Origin: JAMXLO01 sp963719805
GTDB taxonomy: Bacteria > Pseudomonadota > Alphaproteobacteria > Acetobacterales > Acetobacteraceae
Direction: 5' to 3'
DNA: 64,000 nucleotides
NCBI GenBank assembly: GCA_963719805.1
Contig: CAVRDF010000010.1
Span: forward strand, 62,001 to 126,000
How positions within the stretch are numbered: the first letter of the stretch is position 1; the number at the start of each line of letters is the position of its first letter. This document shows, piece by piece, positions 33,492 to 41,825 of this stretch. A program made the translations under genes and the position numbers. Below the pieces are notes generated by a model. It ran no database searches and was not told the DNA's origin. It saw nothing but the letters and a program-made list of their open reading frames with translations.

Positions 33492-34847
33492 ATGAGGACT
33501 TGTCTGAGCTTCATCGCTCTGCTGGTCGGCCTGGCATCGACCGCCGTTGCGGCTGATCCATCGCCCCCAACCTCGGCGCTCGTGGCCACGTTGCAGCCAG
33601 CTGTGGTCAACCTCTCAATCACCCGCCACACAAAGGAAGGCGGCGGTCCGAACCTTGTCGGTCAAAGCACCGTGACGGCGAAAAAAGTCCAGGGCTCCGG
33701 CTTCATCATTGATCCGGCCGGCATCATCGTGACGAACCGCCATACCATCGCTGATGCAACCGACATTATAGTCACGCTCAATGATACCACGAGGCTTCGC
33801 GCCACGGTTCTTGCCGCAGCCATCCACAGCGATATCGCCCTTCTGAAGGTACGCGCCGGGAAAGCACTGCCGGCCCTGCATCTCGGCAACAGCGCAGAGC
33901 TGCTTCCTGGCGATCCTATTCTGGTAGCTGGGAATCCATTGGGCTTCGGTAGCACTTTTACGTCCGGCATCATCAGCGCCCTCAACCGGGTTAGATCCGA
34001 GAGCGAAACCGGTTCTTACTTTCAGGTCGATGCCCCGCTGAACCCGGGCAATTCCGGCGGACCTGTCTTCAACATGGCAGGCGATGTCGTCGGAATAAGC
34101 ACGGCATTCCTCTCGCCGGGCAATGATGCCGGGTCGGTCGGACTGGGCCTCGCTATCCCTAGCGACGAGGCTCGCATCGTCATTGCCCGGTTGGAGAAGA
34201 ATGGACGGGATCGGGTCGCTTCGATCGGCATACGCGTACAGCCTGTTACCGATGCGATCGCCGCCACCGCGGGATTGCCGGCCGTGTCAGCTTCAATCGT
34301 CACGCAGGTAGATGCGGACGGCCCCGCTGCCAAGAGCGGGCTGGAAAGCGGTGACATCATAGAAGCGATCGACCGCAACGACGGAGGCTCTCCGCAAAAG
34401 CTCGACCGCACACTAGGTGCGGCTTCGGTTGGCGACGTCATTGAGATCGGTATCTGGCGCGACGGCGAACGTCTTCTTATTCCCGTCACCACCGTGGCTT
34501 TCCCTGGTGATGACAAGACCTCGGCAACAGTGTCTGAGAAAGCGCCTGTCATAGACGGTGATCAGCTCGGCCTGGTGCTTGGACCGCTCACGCGCGATGC
34601 CCGCGAGAAGATAGGAATGGCGGCGGACGATACAGGTGTTTTGGTCGAAGACGTGCAGGCCGGTAGCATTGCGTGGGATCGAGGGATTTTGGCCGGCGCG
34701 GCGATTTTGAAAGTGGATCGTCAGCCTGTCACGTCACCGGCAGAAGCACAGCGTTCTATCGACAACGTATGGTCCACCGGCCGCCGCTCACTCCTGCTGC
34801 TGGTTCAGGACGGGGATGGGCGGCGCTGGGTGGCGCTCACAATGTGA
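33492..34847 (+). CDS. HtrA/DegP-like serine protease
   Basis: A 451-residue periplasmic protease. A Sec signal peptide is cleaved at about AVAADP. The trypsin-like domain has H84 (TNRHTIAD), D114 (IHSDIALLK) and S188 (NPGNSGGPV). Two PDZ-like domains follow (about 255-335 and 360-451; GPAAKSGLESGDIIEAID and WDRGILAGAAILKVDRQPV). It probably works in envelope protein quality control. The ATG at 33492 is chosen because the signal peptide begins there; a TTG/ATG near 33444 overlaps the small lipoprotein stop. Confidence 0.92.
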   Translation: MRTCLSFIALLVGLASTAVAADPSPPTSALVATLQPAVVNLSITRHTKEGGGPNLVGQSTVTAKKVQGSGFIIDPAGIIVTNRHTIADATDIIVTLNDTTRLRATVLAAAIHSDIALLKVRAGKALPALHLGNSAELLPGDPILVAGNPLGFGSTFTSGIISALNRVRSESETGSYFQVDAPLNPGNSGGPVFNMAGDVVGISTAFLSPGNDAGSVGLGLAIPSDEARIVIARLEKNGRDRVASIGIRVQPVTDAIAATAGLPAVSASIVTQVDADGPAAKSGLESGDIIEAIDRNDGGSPQKLDRTLGAASVGDVIEIGIWRDGERLLIPVTTVAFPGDDKTSATVSEKAPVIDGDQLGLVLGPLTRDAREKIGMAADDTGVLVEDVQAGSIAWDRGILAGAAILKVDRQPVTSPAEAQRSIDNVWSTGRRSLLLLVQDGDGRRWVALTM

Positions 34848-34922
34848 TCCCACCGCGGTGGCGCACAGCATAAGTGAGCCGCGCTCCGCTTCGTCAGTAA
34901 GGTGAATGATACTGCGTAGCCA

Positions 34923-35216
34923 TTGATTGCATCGCTGCGGCCTCCGGTCCATGATTGGTTTCAGGGTCTCACCGTCCCCGGCTCACCCGGCACGATGTGC
35001 TGCACGATCGCCGACTGCCGCATCGTCGAATCCAGATGGAACGAGCAGACACAGCACTACGAGGCTAAGATGATCCTCGAAGCGTTCAACAAAGGACTGG
35101 GACAGGCCGTATTCCGTTGGTCCGTGTTCAACCGCGAAGCCAACGGCGTCTGCTGTTTCGTGCCCTTCATTGCGGCCTTCAACGAGCGCTCCGTACGGAT
35201 AACCATGTTTGTTTGA
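34923..35216 (+). CDS. Small HDW...CC protein, N-terminus uncertain
   Basis: Up to 97 residues. The segment VHDWFQGLTVPGSPGTMCCTIADCR resembles small periplasmic alphaproteobacterial proteins of unknown function that begin, after a signal peptide, with 'HDWY...CC...DC'. The signal peptide is missing in this frame: a stop lies at 34917 and the only start is TTG at 34923. An ATG at 34906 with AAGGTGA upstream is out of frame by one base, so the true 5' end may be broken by a frameshift. Function unknown. Confidence 0.5.
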   Translation: MIASLRPPVHDWFQGLTVPGSPGTMCCTIADCRIVESRWNEQTQHYEAKMILEAFNKGLGQAVFRWSVFNREANGVCCFVPFIAAFNERSVRITMFV

Positions 35217-35292
35217 TTGGAGTGTCGGTTCGTCAGCGTCGCCCTGCCGCGCTATCGTCGCCCGCAAGGGACTCGTGCGGAGGAAAACGTCG

Positions 35293-36123
35293 ATGAGCGC
35301 CGCGAATCAAGAGGTAAAGATCCTCACAGTCGCCAGTTGCTCGAACGTCCGTGCCGAGCACAGCTCGCATGTCGTCGTTTCCGGGTCCTATGGCGGACGC
35401 TACAACGCTTTCAATGCGGCCAAGTGGTCAGTCCGTGCCGTCATCATGAACGATGCGGGCGTTGGCAAGGATAACGCCGGCATCGTCGGCCTGGATTTTC
35501 TTGATCAGATCGGCTTGGCCGCAGCGGCCGCGGATGCGCGGACCTGCCACATCGGCGACGGCGGCCATATGCTCGCGCACGGCACCATCAGCTATGTCAA
35601 TCGCGCCGCTGCTGCGCTCGGTTGCGCACCTGGCCAAAGTGTCCGCCACTGCGCCGAACTGATGCGGGCGGCAACCGTCCCGGTGGTCGCGCCCCCTCCC
35701 ATCACCGAAGGCGCACGCTTCGTCATGCGTGACGTTCCAGGCGAGCCGGCGCTGATCTGCGCCGATTCCATCGGCATGCTGCTGCCTGACGATGCAGGAC
35801 GGATTGTCGTGACGGCGTCGCACGGCGCGCTCTCCGGAGGGCGTCCCGACAATGTGGTTCCGCCGGGCATCCACGCGGTGTTCTTCAGCGATGCGGGCGG
35901 TGGCATGGATGGCGCCGGGATCGCAAGGCTGGAAGACCTTGATCAGAAAGGGATCGTCGCCGGTGCCACTTCCGCGGCAAGCGCTCCGATCGGAGATTCC
36001 CGCGCTCTGTATCACGATGGCATCCTGTCGCAGGTTAATGGCCAGGCGTTCCTGCTTGGTGGCCGGGTTGGCATGAAGCTCAAGGACTTCATCGACATTC
36101 TGATCGGGGCCGCGAATCAATAA
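35293..36123 (+). CDS. Unrecognised protein with internal two-fold duplication
   Basis: A 276-residue soluble protein. I do not recognise the family. Two halves repeat a pattern: 'GSYGGRYNAF...AVIMNDAGVGKDNAGIVGLDFLDQIGLAAA...IGDGGHMLAHGTISYVN' and 'ASHGALSGG...AVFFSDAGGGMDGAGIARLEDLDQKGIVAGA...IGDSRALYHDGILSQVN'. Conserved features of each half are S(Y/H)G, (N/S)DAG, AGI, LDQ, IGD and a G-x-(I/L)-S-x-VN end. The ATG at 35293 has GGAGG eleven to fifteen bases upstream. No signal peptide. The conserved Asp, Ser and His suggest an enzyme, but no reaction is assigned. Confidence 0.75.
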   Translation: MSAANQEVKILTVASCSNVRAEHSSHVVVSGSYGGRYNAFNAAKWSVRAVIMNDAGVGKDNAGIVGLDFLDQIGLAAAAADARTCHIGDGGHMLAHGTISYVNRAAAALGCAPGQSVRHCAELMRAATVPVVAPPPITEGARFVMRDVPGEPALICADSIGMLLPDDAGRIVVTASHGALSGGRPDNVVPPGIHAVFFSDAGGGMDGAGIARLEDLDQKGIVAGATSAASAPIGDSRALYHDGILSQVNGQAFLLGGRVGMKLKDFIDILIGAANQ

Positions 36124-36164
36124 CCTCGTTTTGCCTTGTACATGCTGCCTTCAACCAACTGCGG

Positions 36165-36196
36165 CTTGAATGTGGCGGGCCAGCCTCCCACATGAT
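36165..36196 (+). promoter_or_regulatory. Candidate sigma32-type heat-shock promoter
   Basis: CTTGAA (36165-36170), a 16-base gap and CCCACATGAT (36187-36196) approximate the heat-shock sigma-factor consensus. It lies just before the CIRCE and about 110 bases upstream of groES. The fit at the -10 is imperfect. Confidence 0.5.
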
Positions 36197-36222
36197 TGGC
36201 ACTCCCAGGATCAGAGTGCCAG
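36196..36222 (+). promoter_or_regulatory. CIRCE operator (HrcA-binding)
   Basis: TTGGCACTC (36196-36204), nine bases, then GAGTGCCAG (36214-36222) match the CIRCE consensus TTAGCACTC-N9-GAGTGCTAA with one substitution in each outer arm. CIRCE binds the HrcA repressor upstream of groESL. The hrcA gene is not in the window. Confidence 0.9.
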
Positions 36223-36305
36223 CGAACTTGCACCGTGATGTGCCGGTAACGGCACCGGGCAAGCCGACCAGCCTTCATCCGCTGGCACCAGGTTAGACAC
36301 AGCCA

Positions 36306-36623
36306 ATGAAATTTCGACCACTGCACGATCGGGTGGTGATCCGTCGCCTCAACGCCGAGGAAAAGACCGCGGGCGGCATCATCATCCCGGACAACGCCCA
36401 GGAAAAGCCGATGGAGGGCGAGGTCGTCGCTGTCGGTCCAGGCGCCCGCAACGAGCAGGGAGAAATCGTCGCGCTCGCAGTTCAGGCCGGCGATCGCATC
36501 CTGTTCGGCAAGTGGTCCGGCACGGAAGTGAAGCTCGACGGCGAGGAGCTCCTGATCATGAAGGAGTCGGATATCATGGGCGTCGTCGAAGGCAGCCCTG
36601 CCAGCAAGAAAAAGGCCGCGTGA
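36306..36623 (+). CDS. groES: Co-chaperonin GroES
   Basis: A 105-residue Cpn10. It starts MKFRPLHDRVVIRR, contains the mobile loop EEKTAGGIIIPDNA and the core VVAVGPGARNEQGE. It caps GroEL during ATP-driven folding. It is preceded by the CIRCE at 36196 and followed 37 bases later by groEL. A short basic tail (SKKKAA) is unusual. Confidence 0.97.
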   Translation: MKFRPLHDRVVIRRLNAEEKTAGGIIIPDNAQEKPMEGEVVAVGPGARNEQGEIVALAVQAGDRILFGKWSGTEVKLDGEELLIMKESDIMGVVEGSPASKKKAA

Positions 36624-36660
36624 TTCGGCCGCATCATCCAATCGGGGAAGGATTAAGCAA

Positions 36661-38286
36661 ATGGCTGCCAAAGACGTTCGGTTCGGCGACGATGCCCGCC
36701 AGCGCATGCTGCGTGGCGTCGATATACTAGCCGCGGCGGTGAAGGTCACTCTCGGTCCCAAGGGCCGCAACGTGATCCTGGACAAGAGCTACGGTGCGCC
36801 GCGAATCACCAAGGATGGCGTGACGGTCGCCAAGGAGATCGAACTCTCCGACAAGTTTGAAAACATGGGCGCGCAGATGGTGCGCGAAGTCGCGTCCAAG
36901 ACCAACGACATCGCCGGTGACGGCACTACCACCGCGATCGTGCTGGCGCGGGCCATCGTCAGCGAGGGTGGCAAGGCGGTTTCGGCCGGCATGAACCCTA
37001 TGGACGTGAAGCGCGGTGTCGACAAGGCAGTCGTCGCGCTGGTCGAGGAGCTGAAGAAACGCAGCAAGAAGATCACCACGCAGGCCGAAACGGCGCAGGT
37101 CGGCACCATTTCCGCCAATGGCGAGACCGAGATTGGCGAAATGATCGCCCAGGCGATGCAGAAGGTCGGCAACGAGGGTGTCATCACGGTCGAGGAAGCC
37201 AAGGGCATGCAGACCGAACTCGACGTCGTCGAGGGCATGCAGTTCGATCGCGGCTACATGTCGCCTTACTTCGTCACCAATGCCGAGAAGATGACCGTGG
37301 AACTGGATCAGCCTTACATCCTGATCCACGAGAAGAAGCTCTCGGGTCTACAGGTCCTGTTGCCATTGCTGGAGGCAGTGGCGCAGTCAAGCCGTCCGCT
37401 GCTCGTTGTCGCCGAGGATGTCGAGGGCGAGGCGCTCGCGACGCTGGTGGTCAACAAGCTGCGCGGCGGGCTGAAGGTTGCGGCGGTAAAAGCGCCTGGC
37501 TTCGGCGATCGCCGCAAGGCGATGCTGGAGGATATCGCGGTCCTCACCGGTGGCCAGGTGATCAGCGAAGATCTCGGCATCAAGCTGGAGAACGTCACGC
37601 TCGCAATGTTGGGCAAGGCGAAGAAAGTGCTGATCGACAAGGAGAACACCACAATCGTCGAAGGTGTCGGCAAGAAGGCCGACATCACCGGCCGCTGCAC
37701 CCAGCTCCGCGCGCAGATCGAGGAAACCACCTCGGACTACGATCGCGAAAAACTGCAGGAGCGGTTGGCCAAACTGGCCGGCGGTGTTGCGATCATCCGT
37801 GTCGGCGGATCCACCGAGGTCGAGGTGAAAGAGCGCAAGGACCGCGTGGATGATGGCCTGCACGCGACCCGAGCGGCGGTCGAGGAAGGTATCGTTCCGG
37901 GCGGCGGCGTCGCCCTGGCGCGTGCGTCGATGATCCTCGGCAAATTGAATGCCGAAAATGACGACCAGCGCGTCGGCATCGAGATCGTGCGCAAGGCGGT
38001 GCAGATGCCGCTGCGGCTGATCGCCGAGAATGCCGGCGAGGACGGTGCGGTGATCTCAGGCAAGGTCCTCGACAAAGACCAGTATAACTATGGCTTTGAC
38101 GCGCAGACCGGCGAGTTCAAGGATCTGGTCAAGGCCGGCATCATCGATCCGACCAAGGTTGTGCGCTCCGCCTTGCAGCACGCAGCCTCGGTCGGCGCAC
38201 TGATGATCACCACGGAGGCGATGGTCGCCGAGCGGCAGGAGAAGCCCGCTGCGGGCGACGGTTCATCGGCTGAGGGGGGCTACTGA
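36661..38286 (+). CDS. groEL: Chaperonin GroEL
   Basis: A 541-residue Cpn60. Nucleotide-binding segments are TLGPKGRNVILDKSYGAP, GDGTTTAIVLA and GGGVALARA. The apical substrate-binding region is intact. The C-terminus ends PAAGDGSSAEGGY and lacks the repeated GGM tail of housekeeping GroELs, which suggests a secondary paralogue (common in Alphaproteobacteria). It is preceded by groES in one operon and by an AGGAT ribosome-binding site. Confidence 0.97.
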   Translation: MAAKDVRFGDDARQRMLRGVDILAAAVKVTLGPKGRNVILDKSYGAPRITKDGVTVAKEIELSDKFENMGAQMVREVASKTNDIAGDGTTTAIVLARAIVSEGGKAVSAGMNPMDVKRGVDKAVVALVEELKKRSKKITTQAETAQVGTISANGETEIGEMIAQAMQKVGNEGVITVEEAKGMQTELDVVEGMQFDRGYMSPYFVTNAEKMTVELDQPYILIHEKKLSGLQVLLPLLEAVAQSSRPLLVVAEDVEGEALATLVVNKLRGGLKVAAVKAPGFGDRRKAMLEDIAVLTGGQVISEDLGIKLENVTLAMLGKAKKVLIDKENTTIVEGVGKKADITGRCTQLRAQIEETTSDYDREKLQERLAKLAGGVAIIRVGGSTEVEVKERKDRVDDGLHATRAAVEEGIVPGGGVALARASMILGKLNAENDDQRVGIEIVRKAVQMPLRLIAENAGEDGAVISGKVLDKDQYNYGFDAQTGEFKDLVKAGIIDPTKVVRSALQHAASVGALMITTEAMVAERQEKPAAGDGSSAEGGY

Positions 38287-38319
38287 GCGAAGCAAGCAAG
38301 AGCTCCTGGGAGACAGCCG

Positions 38320-38562
38320 ATGGTGGATCAGAACGCGCCCGATGCGCAGTTCGACGCGATGACAGCTCGTCTGTTGCGGCGCGAAGCACTGCGTCGTGCC
38401 GCCGAGGAGCTGAACACGATGACCGGGCCGGGGTTGGAACAGACCCTGGCCCAGGTTTCGGCTGAGGTGACACAAGAGGCCGCCTACCGGCATGGGGCCG
38501 TCGCCGGGAAAACCGACCATGCCAATGCGACAACTGTCCAGACGGTGCCGGATCAGGCGTGA
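38320..38562 (+). CDS. Small hypothetical protein after groEL
   Basis: An 80-residue, charged and predicted largely helical protein (FDAMTARLLRREALRRAAEEL; LEQTLAQVSAEVTQEAA). The ATG at 38320 has GGGAG about ten bases upstream and follows groEL by 33 bases, so it may be transcribed from the heat-shock promoter. No family recognised. Confidence 0.55.
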   Translation: MVDQNAPDAQFDAMTARLLRREALRRAAEELNTMTGPGLEQTLAQVSAEVTQEAAYRHGAVAGKTDHANATTVQTVPDQA

Positions 38563-38635
38563 TCTTCCATGGCACGTGAGACCGCTGAACGCTCGGTTGC
38601 AACGAGTTGGCCGCCGCCGCGGCCCTGTACTCAGC

Positions 38636-38848
38636 TCACTCGTAATCGGTCAGCGCGGCCGCCCCGTCGGCGTATGCCGATTCCATCGAATCGAAGGATC
38701 GATCGGATACCTTGATCGGCTGATCCTCTTTCGCCTCATGGACGATTTCCCAGGTGAACCTCTTCGGCCTGGTGTTCGCCGACCTCACTACGACCCGATG
38801 AGTGCGCGGCCGCCCAAACTCAGGTCGGATAGGGGTGCTCGGATTCAT
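38636..38848 (-). CDS. Small conserved hypothetical protein
   Basis: A 70-residue protein with the phrase FTWEIV and DRSFDSMESAYADGAAAL, a pattern shared by small alphaproteobacterial proteins of unknown function. It stands alone on the minus strand between two plus-strand genes. Probably cytoplasmic. Confidence 0.6.
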   Translation of the reverse strand: MNPSTPIRPEFGRPRTHRVVVRSANTRPKRFTWEIVHEAKEDQPIKVSDRSFDSMESAYADGAAALTDYE

Positions 38849-39031
38849 GACCCAATATGCCGCTCTTGCTCAGGACAACGCAATGTCCCGCCAACGAACC
38901 CGGCTAACGCGCGAACGATATCCCAACCCGGTCCTTATATCGCCCACCGCAAGGCCCCATGTCTGAGCTCGATCCGTCGCTCGACGAGGCGCCAACGTGG
39001 ACGAACTCCGATCCCCAATTCAGTGACTGGA

Positions 39032-39937
39032 ATGCGCCTGCTGACCGTCCGGCATTCCACAATCTATCGCTATACGGGGCTGGTTCGGCTGGGCGAACAT
39101 CGCATGATGTTCCGCCCGCGCGAGAGTCACGATCTGCGCCTGATCAGGAGCAAGCTGGTCATCCTTCCACAGCCCACGCGGCTGCACTGGCTGCATGATG
39201 TGTTCGACAATTCGGTCGCGGTAGCAGCCTTTAGCGGCGAGACCGACAGCCTCAGCTTCGACAGTACGGTCACGCTGGAGCACACCGAGGCAGCGCTGCC
39301 CGACTATCGGCTCGAAACCGACGCCATGACGTTCCCATTCAGCTATTCGCCGGAGGACCGGCCCGAACTTATCCGCGCCCTGCACCGCGAAGACCCCGAT
39401 GACGCAGTTGATCTCTGGGCTGCGAACGTGCTGCCACATTCCGGTTCCTGCGCAACGATGGATTTGTTGCGAACTATGACCCGCCGCATTCAGGAGGAGT
39501 TTGCATACTCTCGGCGTACCCAACGGGGCGTGCAAAGTCCGGGCGAGACATTGCGCCGCGGCAGCGGCACGTGCCGCGACTTCGCCTGGATGATGATCGA
39601 TGCTGTCCGGTCAATGGGTCTCGCCGCCAGGTTTGTCAGCGGCTACATCTTCCTGCCGAACCTATCCGACATCGCTGTGGTCGGCGGTGGCGCGACCCAT
39701 GCGTGGCTGCAGGTCTATCTGCCCGGGGCAGGGTGGGTGGATTTCGATCCGACCAACAGCATCGTCGGCAACCGCAACCTCATCCGCGTTGCGGTTGCAT
39801 GGCATCCTGCCCATGCTCTGCCGCTGTGGGGCACATTCACCGGCAGCCCCGGTGCCACCCTCGGCATGGAAGTGGATGTCGCCGTGACCGAGGAACCGGT
39901 TCCAATTGAAGCAACCGCAGTGCGAGCGACAGCATGA
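39032..39937 (+). CDS. Transglutaminase-like protein with intact triad
   Basis: A 301-residue protein. An N-terminal beta-sandwich (LTVRHSTIYRYTGLVRLGEHRMMFRPR) is the bacterial transglutaminase-N domain. The cysteine-protease-like core has C181 (GTCRDFAWMM), H223 (GATHAWLQVYL) and D239 (WVDFDPT). Such proteins act as peptidases or amide ligases. The ATG at 39032 is chosen because the N-domain begins there; upstream in-frame sequence has no family match. It overlaps the second transglutaminase gene by four bases. Confidence 0.88.
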   Translation: MRLLTVRHSTIYRYTGLVRLGEHRMMFRPRESHDLRLIRSKLVILPQPTRLHWLHDVFDNSVAVAAFSGETDSLSFDSTVTLEHTEAALPDYRLETDAMTFPFSYSPEDRPELIRALHREDPDDAVDLWAANVLPHSGSCATMDLLRTMTRRIQEEFAYSRRTQRGVQSPGETLRRGSGTCRDFAWMMIDAVRSMGLAARFVSGYIFLPNLSDIAVVGGGATHAWLQVYLPGAGWVDFDPTNSIVGNRNLIRVAVAWHPAHALPLWGTFTGSPGATLGMEVDVAVTEEPVPIEATAVRATA

Positions 39938-40749
39938 AACTTCGCGTGGGCTACGAACTGATCTACGCCTGTCCGCAACCGACGCCGATGATACTGATGC
40001 TGCATATCCACCATACGCGAGCGGCTGACATCATCGTTGCCGACCAGGTGACGACAAACCCAACGGTGCCCGTCGCCGCCTATCGCGATGGCTTCGGCAA
40101 CTGGTGTAGCCGGCTCGTCGCCCCGCAAGGGCAATTACAGATTGCCAGCACTGCCGTCCTGCATGACAGCGGAGAGCCGGATCCTATCAGTCCCGGAGCG
40201 CACCAGCACCGCGTGGAGGATCTGCCGGATGAGGTCCTGGTGTTTCTGCTGGGCAGCCGATATTGCGAAACCGATCGATTGTCCGAGACCGCCTGGCAAC
40301 TGTTCGGCCACATCCCAACAGGTTGGGAACGCGTGCAGGCGATCTGCGACTTCGTCCATAACCATGTTGCGTTCAATTACGCAGACGCTCGCTCGACCCG
40401 AACGGCGTGGGAGACGTTCAATGAAAGGCGGGGTGTCTGCCGCGATTTCACGCATCTTGCCGTTGCATTTTGCCGATGCATGAATATCCCCGCGCGATAT
40501 TGCACCGGCTACCTCGGCGATATCGGCGTGCCGCCGCCCCATGGCCCGATGGACTTCTCTGCCTGGTTCGAAGCCTATCTCGATGGCACGTGGCATGTCT
40601 TCGACCCGCGCAACAATACGCCAAGGATCGGCCGCGTGTTGATGGCGCGCGGGCGCGATGCGGTTGATGTGCCGCTCAGCAACACTTTTGGTCCGAACAC
40701 GCTGCAAAGCTTCAAGGTGTGGACCGACGAGGAGCCGGTCCAGACTTAG
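39934..40749 (+). CDS. Transglutaminase-like protein lacking the active-site His
   Basis: A 271-residue paralogue of the preceding protein. Cysteine C169 (RGVCRDFTHLA) and Asp D224 (HVFDPRNN) are in place, but the position of the catalytic His reads S209 (DFSAWFEAYL). The C-terminal part GRVLMARGRDAVDVPLS is characteristic of this subgroup. The pair probably forms one operon through the ATGA overlap. The second copy may be catalytically altered or act as a partner. Confidence 0.85.
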   Translation: MKLRVGYELIYACPQPTPMILMLHIHHTRAADIIVADQVTTNPTVPVAAYRDGFGNWCSRLVAPQGQLQIASTAVLHDSGEPDPISPGAHQHRVEDLPDEVLVFLLGSRYCETDRLSETAWQLFGHIPTGWERVQAICDFVHNHVAFNYADARSTRTAWETFNERRGVCRDFTHLAVAFCRCMNIPARYCTGYLGDIGVPPPHGPMDFSAWFEAYLDGTWHVFDPRNNTPRIGRVLMARGRDAVDVPLSNTFGPNTLQSFKVWTDEEPVQT

Positions 40750-40770
40750 GCGACAGTCGCCCTGCGGTTG

Positions 40771-40911
40771 CTATCCTTTCCTTGGGGCGTCCTTGTCGCC
40801 GATGCGGGGGACCTGACGGCTGGCCACCGGCTGGCTGGCCTTCTGCCGCTCCGCAACTGTCTTCTTCGGCTTCTTGATTTCGCGGTTCGATCTCTTCTGA
40901 CCTTTGGCCAT
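40771..40911 (-). CDS. Small basic conserved protein (46 aa)
   Basis: Forty-six residues beginning MAKGQKRSNREIKKPKK and ending with a short Pro/Asp-rich tail. A MAKGQ...SN(K/R)E(I)KKPK start occurs in small basic proteins of many Alphaproteobacteria, function unknown. The start is at 40911 and the stop at 40771. The surrounding region 40750-41079 has no other gene. Confidence 0.65.
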   Translation of the reverse strand: MAKGQKRSNREIKKPKKTVAERQKASQPVASRQVPRIGDKDAPRKG

Positions 40912-41079
40912 CAGCAATGTCCATTCGTGCCTGCGACACGAAGGACCATATCATGGTCGCAGGCGGAGCGGCGTTATTTTCGGCCGCACGATGTAATGCC
41001 GGCGCAGCGCCCCATTTTTACTGGGACGCACCGTGCCGATGCGGGGAAATCAATTCCCGCACAGCGAAAAGAACATCCA

Positions 41080-41436
41080 ATGAAAATTCCTGTGTGGTTA
41101 AAGCCCGGCATCTGGGGGGCCGTGTTCGGCGCGCTTGCTATAGCGATCATCGGCTTCTCACAGCTCGGATGGACCACGTCAGGGACAGCCGAGAAGCTCG
41201 CGCAGGAGCGTGCCGACACGGCTGTCGTCGCCGCGCTCGTCCCGTTCTGCGTCGCGAAGGCTCAGCAGGATCCCGACAAGGCCGTGTTCGCCAAACTACA
41301 GGCCGAGACGTCATCTTACTCGCGCAGCGACATGGTGACGAAGGCAGGCTGGGCGACCTTGGGCAATGACAAATCTCCCAACGATGCGCTGGCACACGCC
41401 TGTTCAGACAAACTCAACAACGCGAAGTCCAGCTGA
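41080..41436 (+). CDS. Single-pass membrane conserved hypothetical protein
   Basis: A 118-residue protein. One N-terminal transmembrane segment (IWGAVFGALAIAIIGFSQLGW) is followed by a soluble part (AVVAALVPFCVAKAQQDPDK; WATLGNDKSPNDALAHACSDKL). Similar short proteins are widespread in Rhizobiales and Rhodospirillales; function unknown. Its stop overlaps the start of the FYDLN-protein gene by one base (TGATG). Confidence 0.7.
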   Translation: MKIPVWLKPGIWGAVFGALAIAIIGFSQLGWTTSGTAEKLAQERADTAVVAALVPFCVAKAQQDPDKAVFAKLQAETSSYSRSDMVTKAGWATLGNDKSPNDALAHACSDKLNNAKSS

Positions 41437-41756
41437 TGGGCAAGCCGGAACTGGGCACCAAGCTTGCCTGCGCGAGCTGCCACGAGCGCTTCTATGATCT
41501 GAACAGGTCACCCGCCAAGTGTCCGAAATGCGGTGCCGAGCAACCGCCGGAAAGGCCACGCGCGCCGCGCCCACCTCGCAGCACGTTTGGCACTCGATTG
41601 CTGCCGCGGCAGTCTCCGGCAGCCGCTACCACCGAGGACGATGTCGAGCCAGCCGATACCGCTGATATCGAGGCCGAGGATGACGTGCCGGAATCCGACG
41701 ACGAAGCGGACGACGACATCGAGATCGATCCGGATCTCGCCAAGACTGCCGACTGA
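41436..41756 (+). CDS. FYDLN acid-domain protein (TIGR02300 type)
   Basis: A 106-residue protein. The N-terminus has GTKLACASCHERFYDLNRSPAKCPKCG, a zinc-ribbon-like pair of CxxC motifs (C12/C15, C29/C32) around the FYDLN motif. The C-terminal half is strongly acidic (EAEDDVPESDDEADDDIEID). The family is common in Alphaproteobacteria; role unknown. Co-transcribed with the membrane protein just upstream. Confidence 0.85.
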   Translation: MGKPELGTKLACASCHERFYDLNRSPAKCPKCGAEQPPERPRAPRPPRSTFGTRLLPRQSPAAATTEDDVEPADTADIEAEDDVPESDDEADDDIEIDPDLAKTAD

Positions 41757-41772
41757 TAGCTGCCGCAGGTGA

Positions 41773-41795
41773 TGCCGCGCCACGAAGGCGCGGCA
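41773..41795. terminator. Bidirectional hairpin between convergent genes
   Basis: A perfect 9-base stem (tgccgcgcc / ggcgcggca) with a 5-base loop lies between the FYDLN gene and lrgB, whose stops face each other. There is no T-run, but the position favours terminator use in both directions. Confidence 0.55.
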
Positions 41796-41825
41796 CCGGC
41801 TCGACGACCGAAGGCATCCCCCAGG

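Noticed and set aside
38492..39031. N-terminal extension of the first transglutaminase-like gene
   Set aside because: Sequence before 39032 lacks domain similarity and overlaps the small protein gene at 38320; the N-domain begins at 39032.
38959..39198. 79-codon frame overlapping the transglutaminase start
   Set aside because: Its second half is an out-of-frame reading of a recognised gene; only the first 25 codons are outside it.
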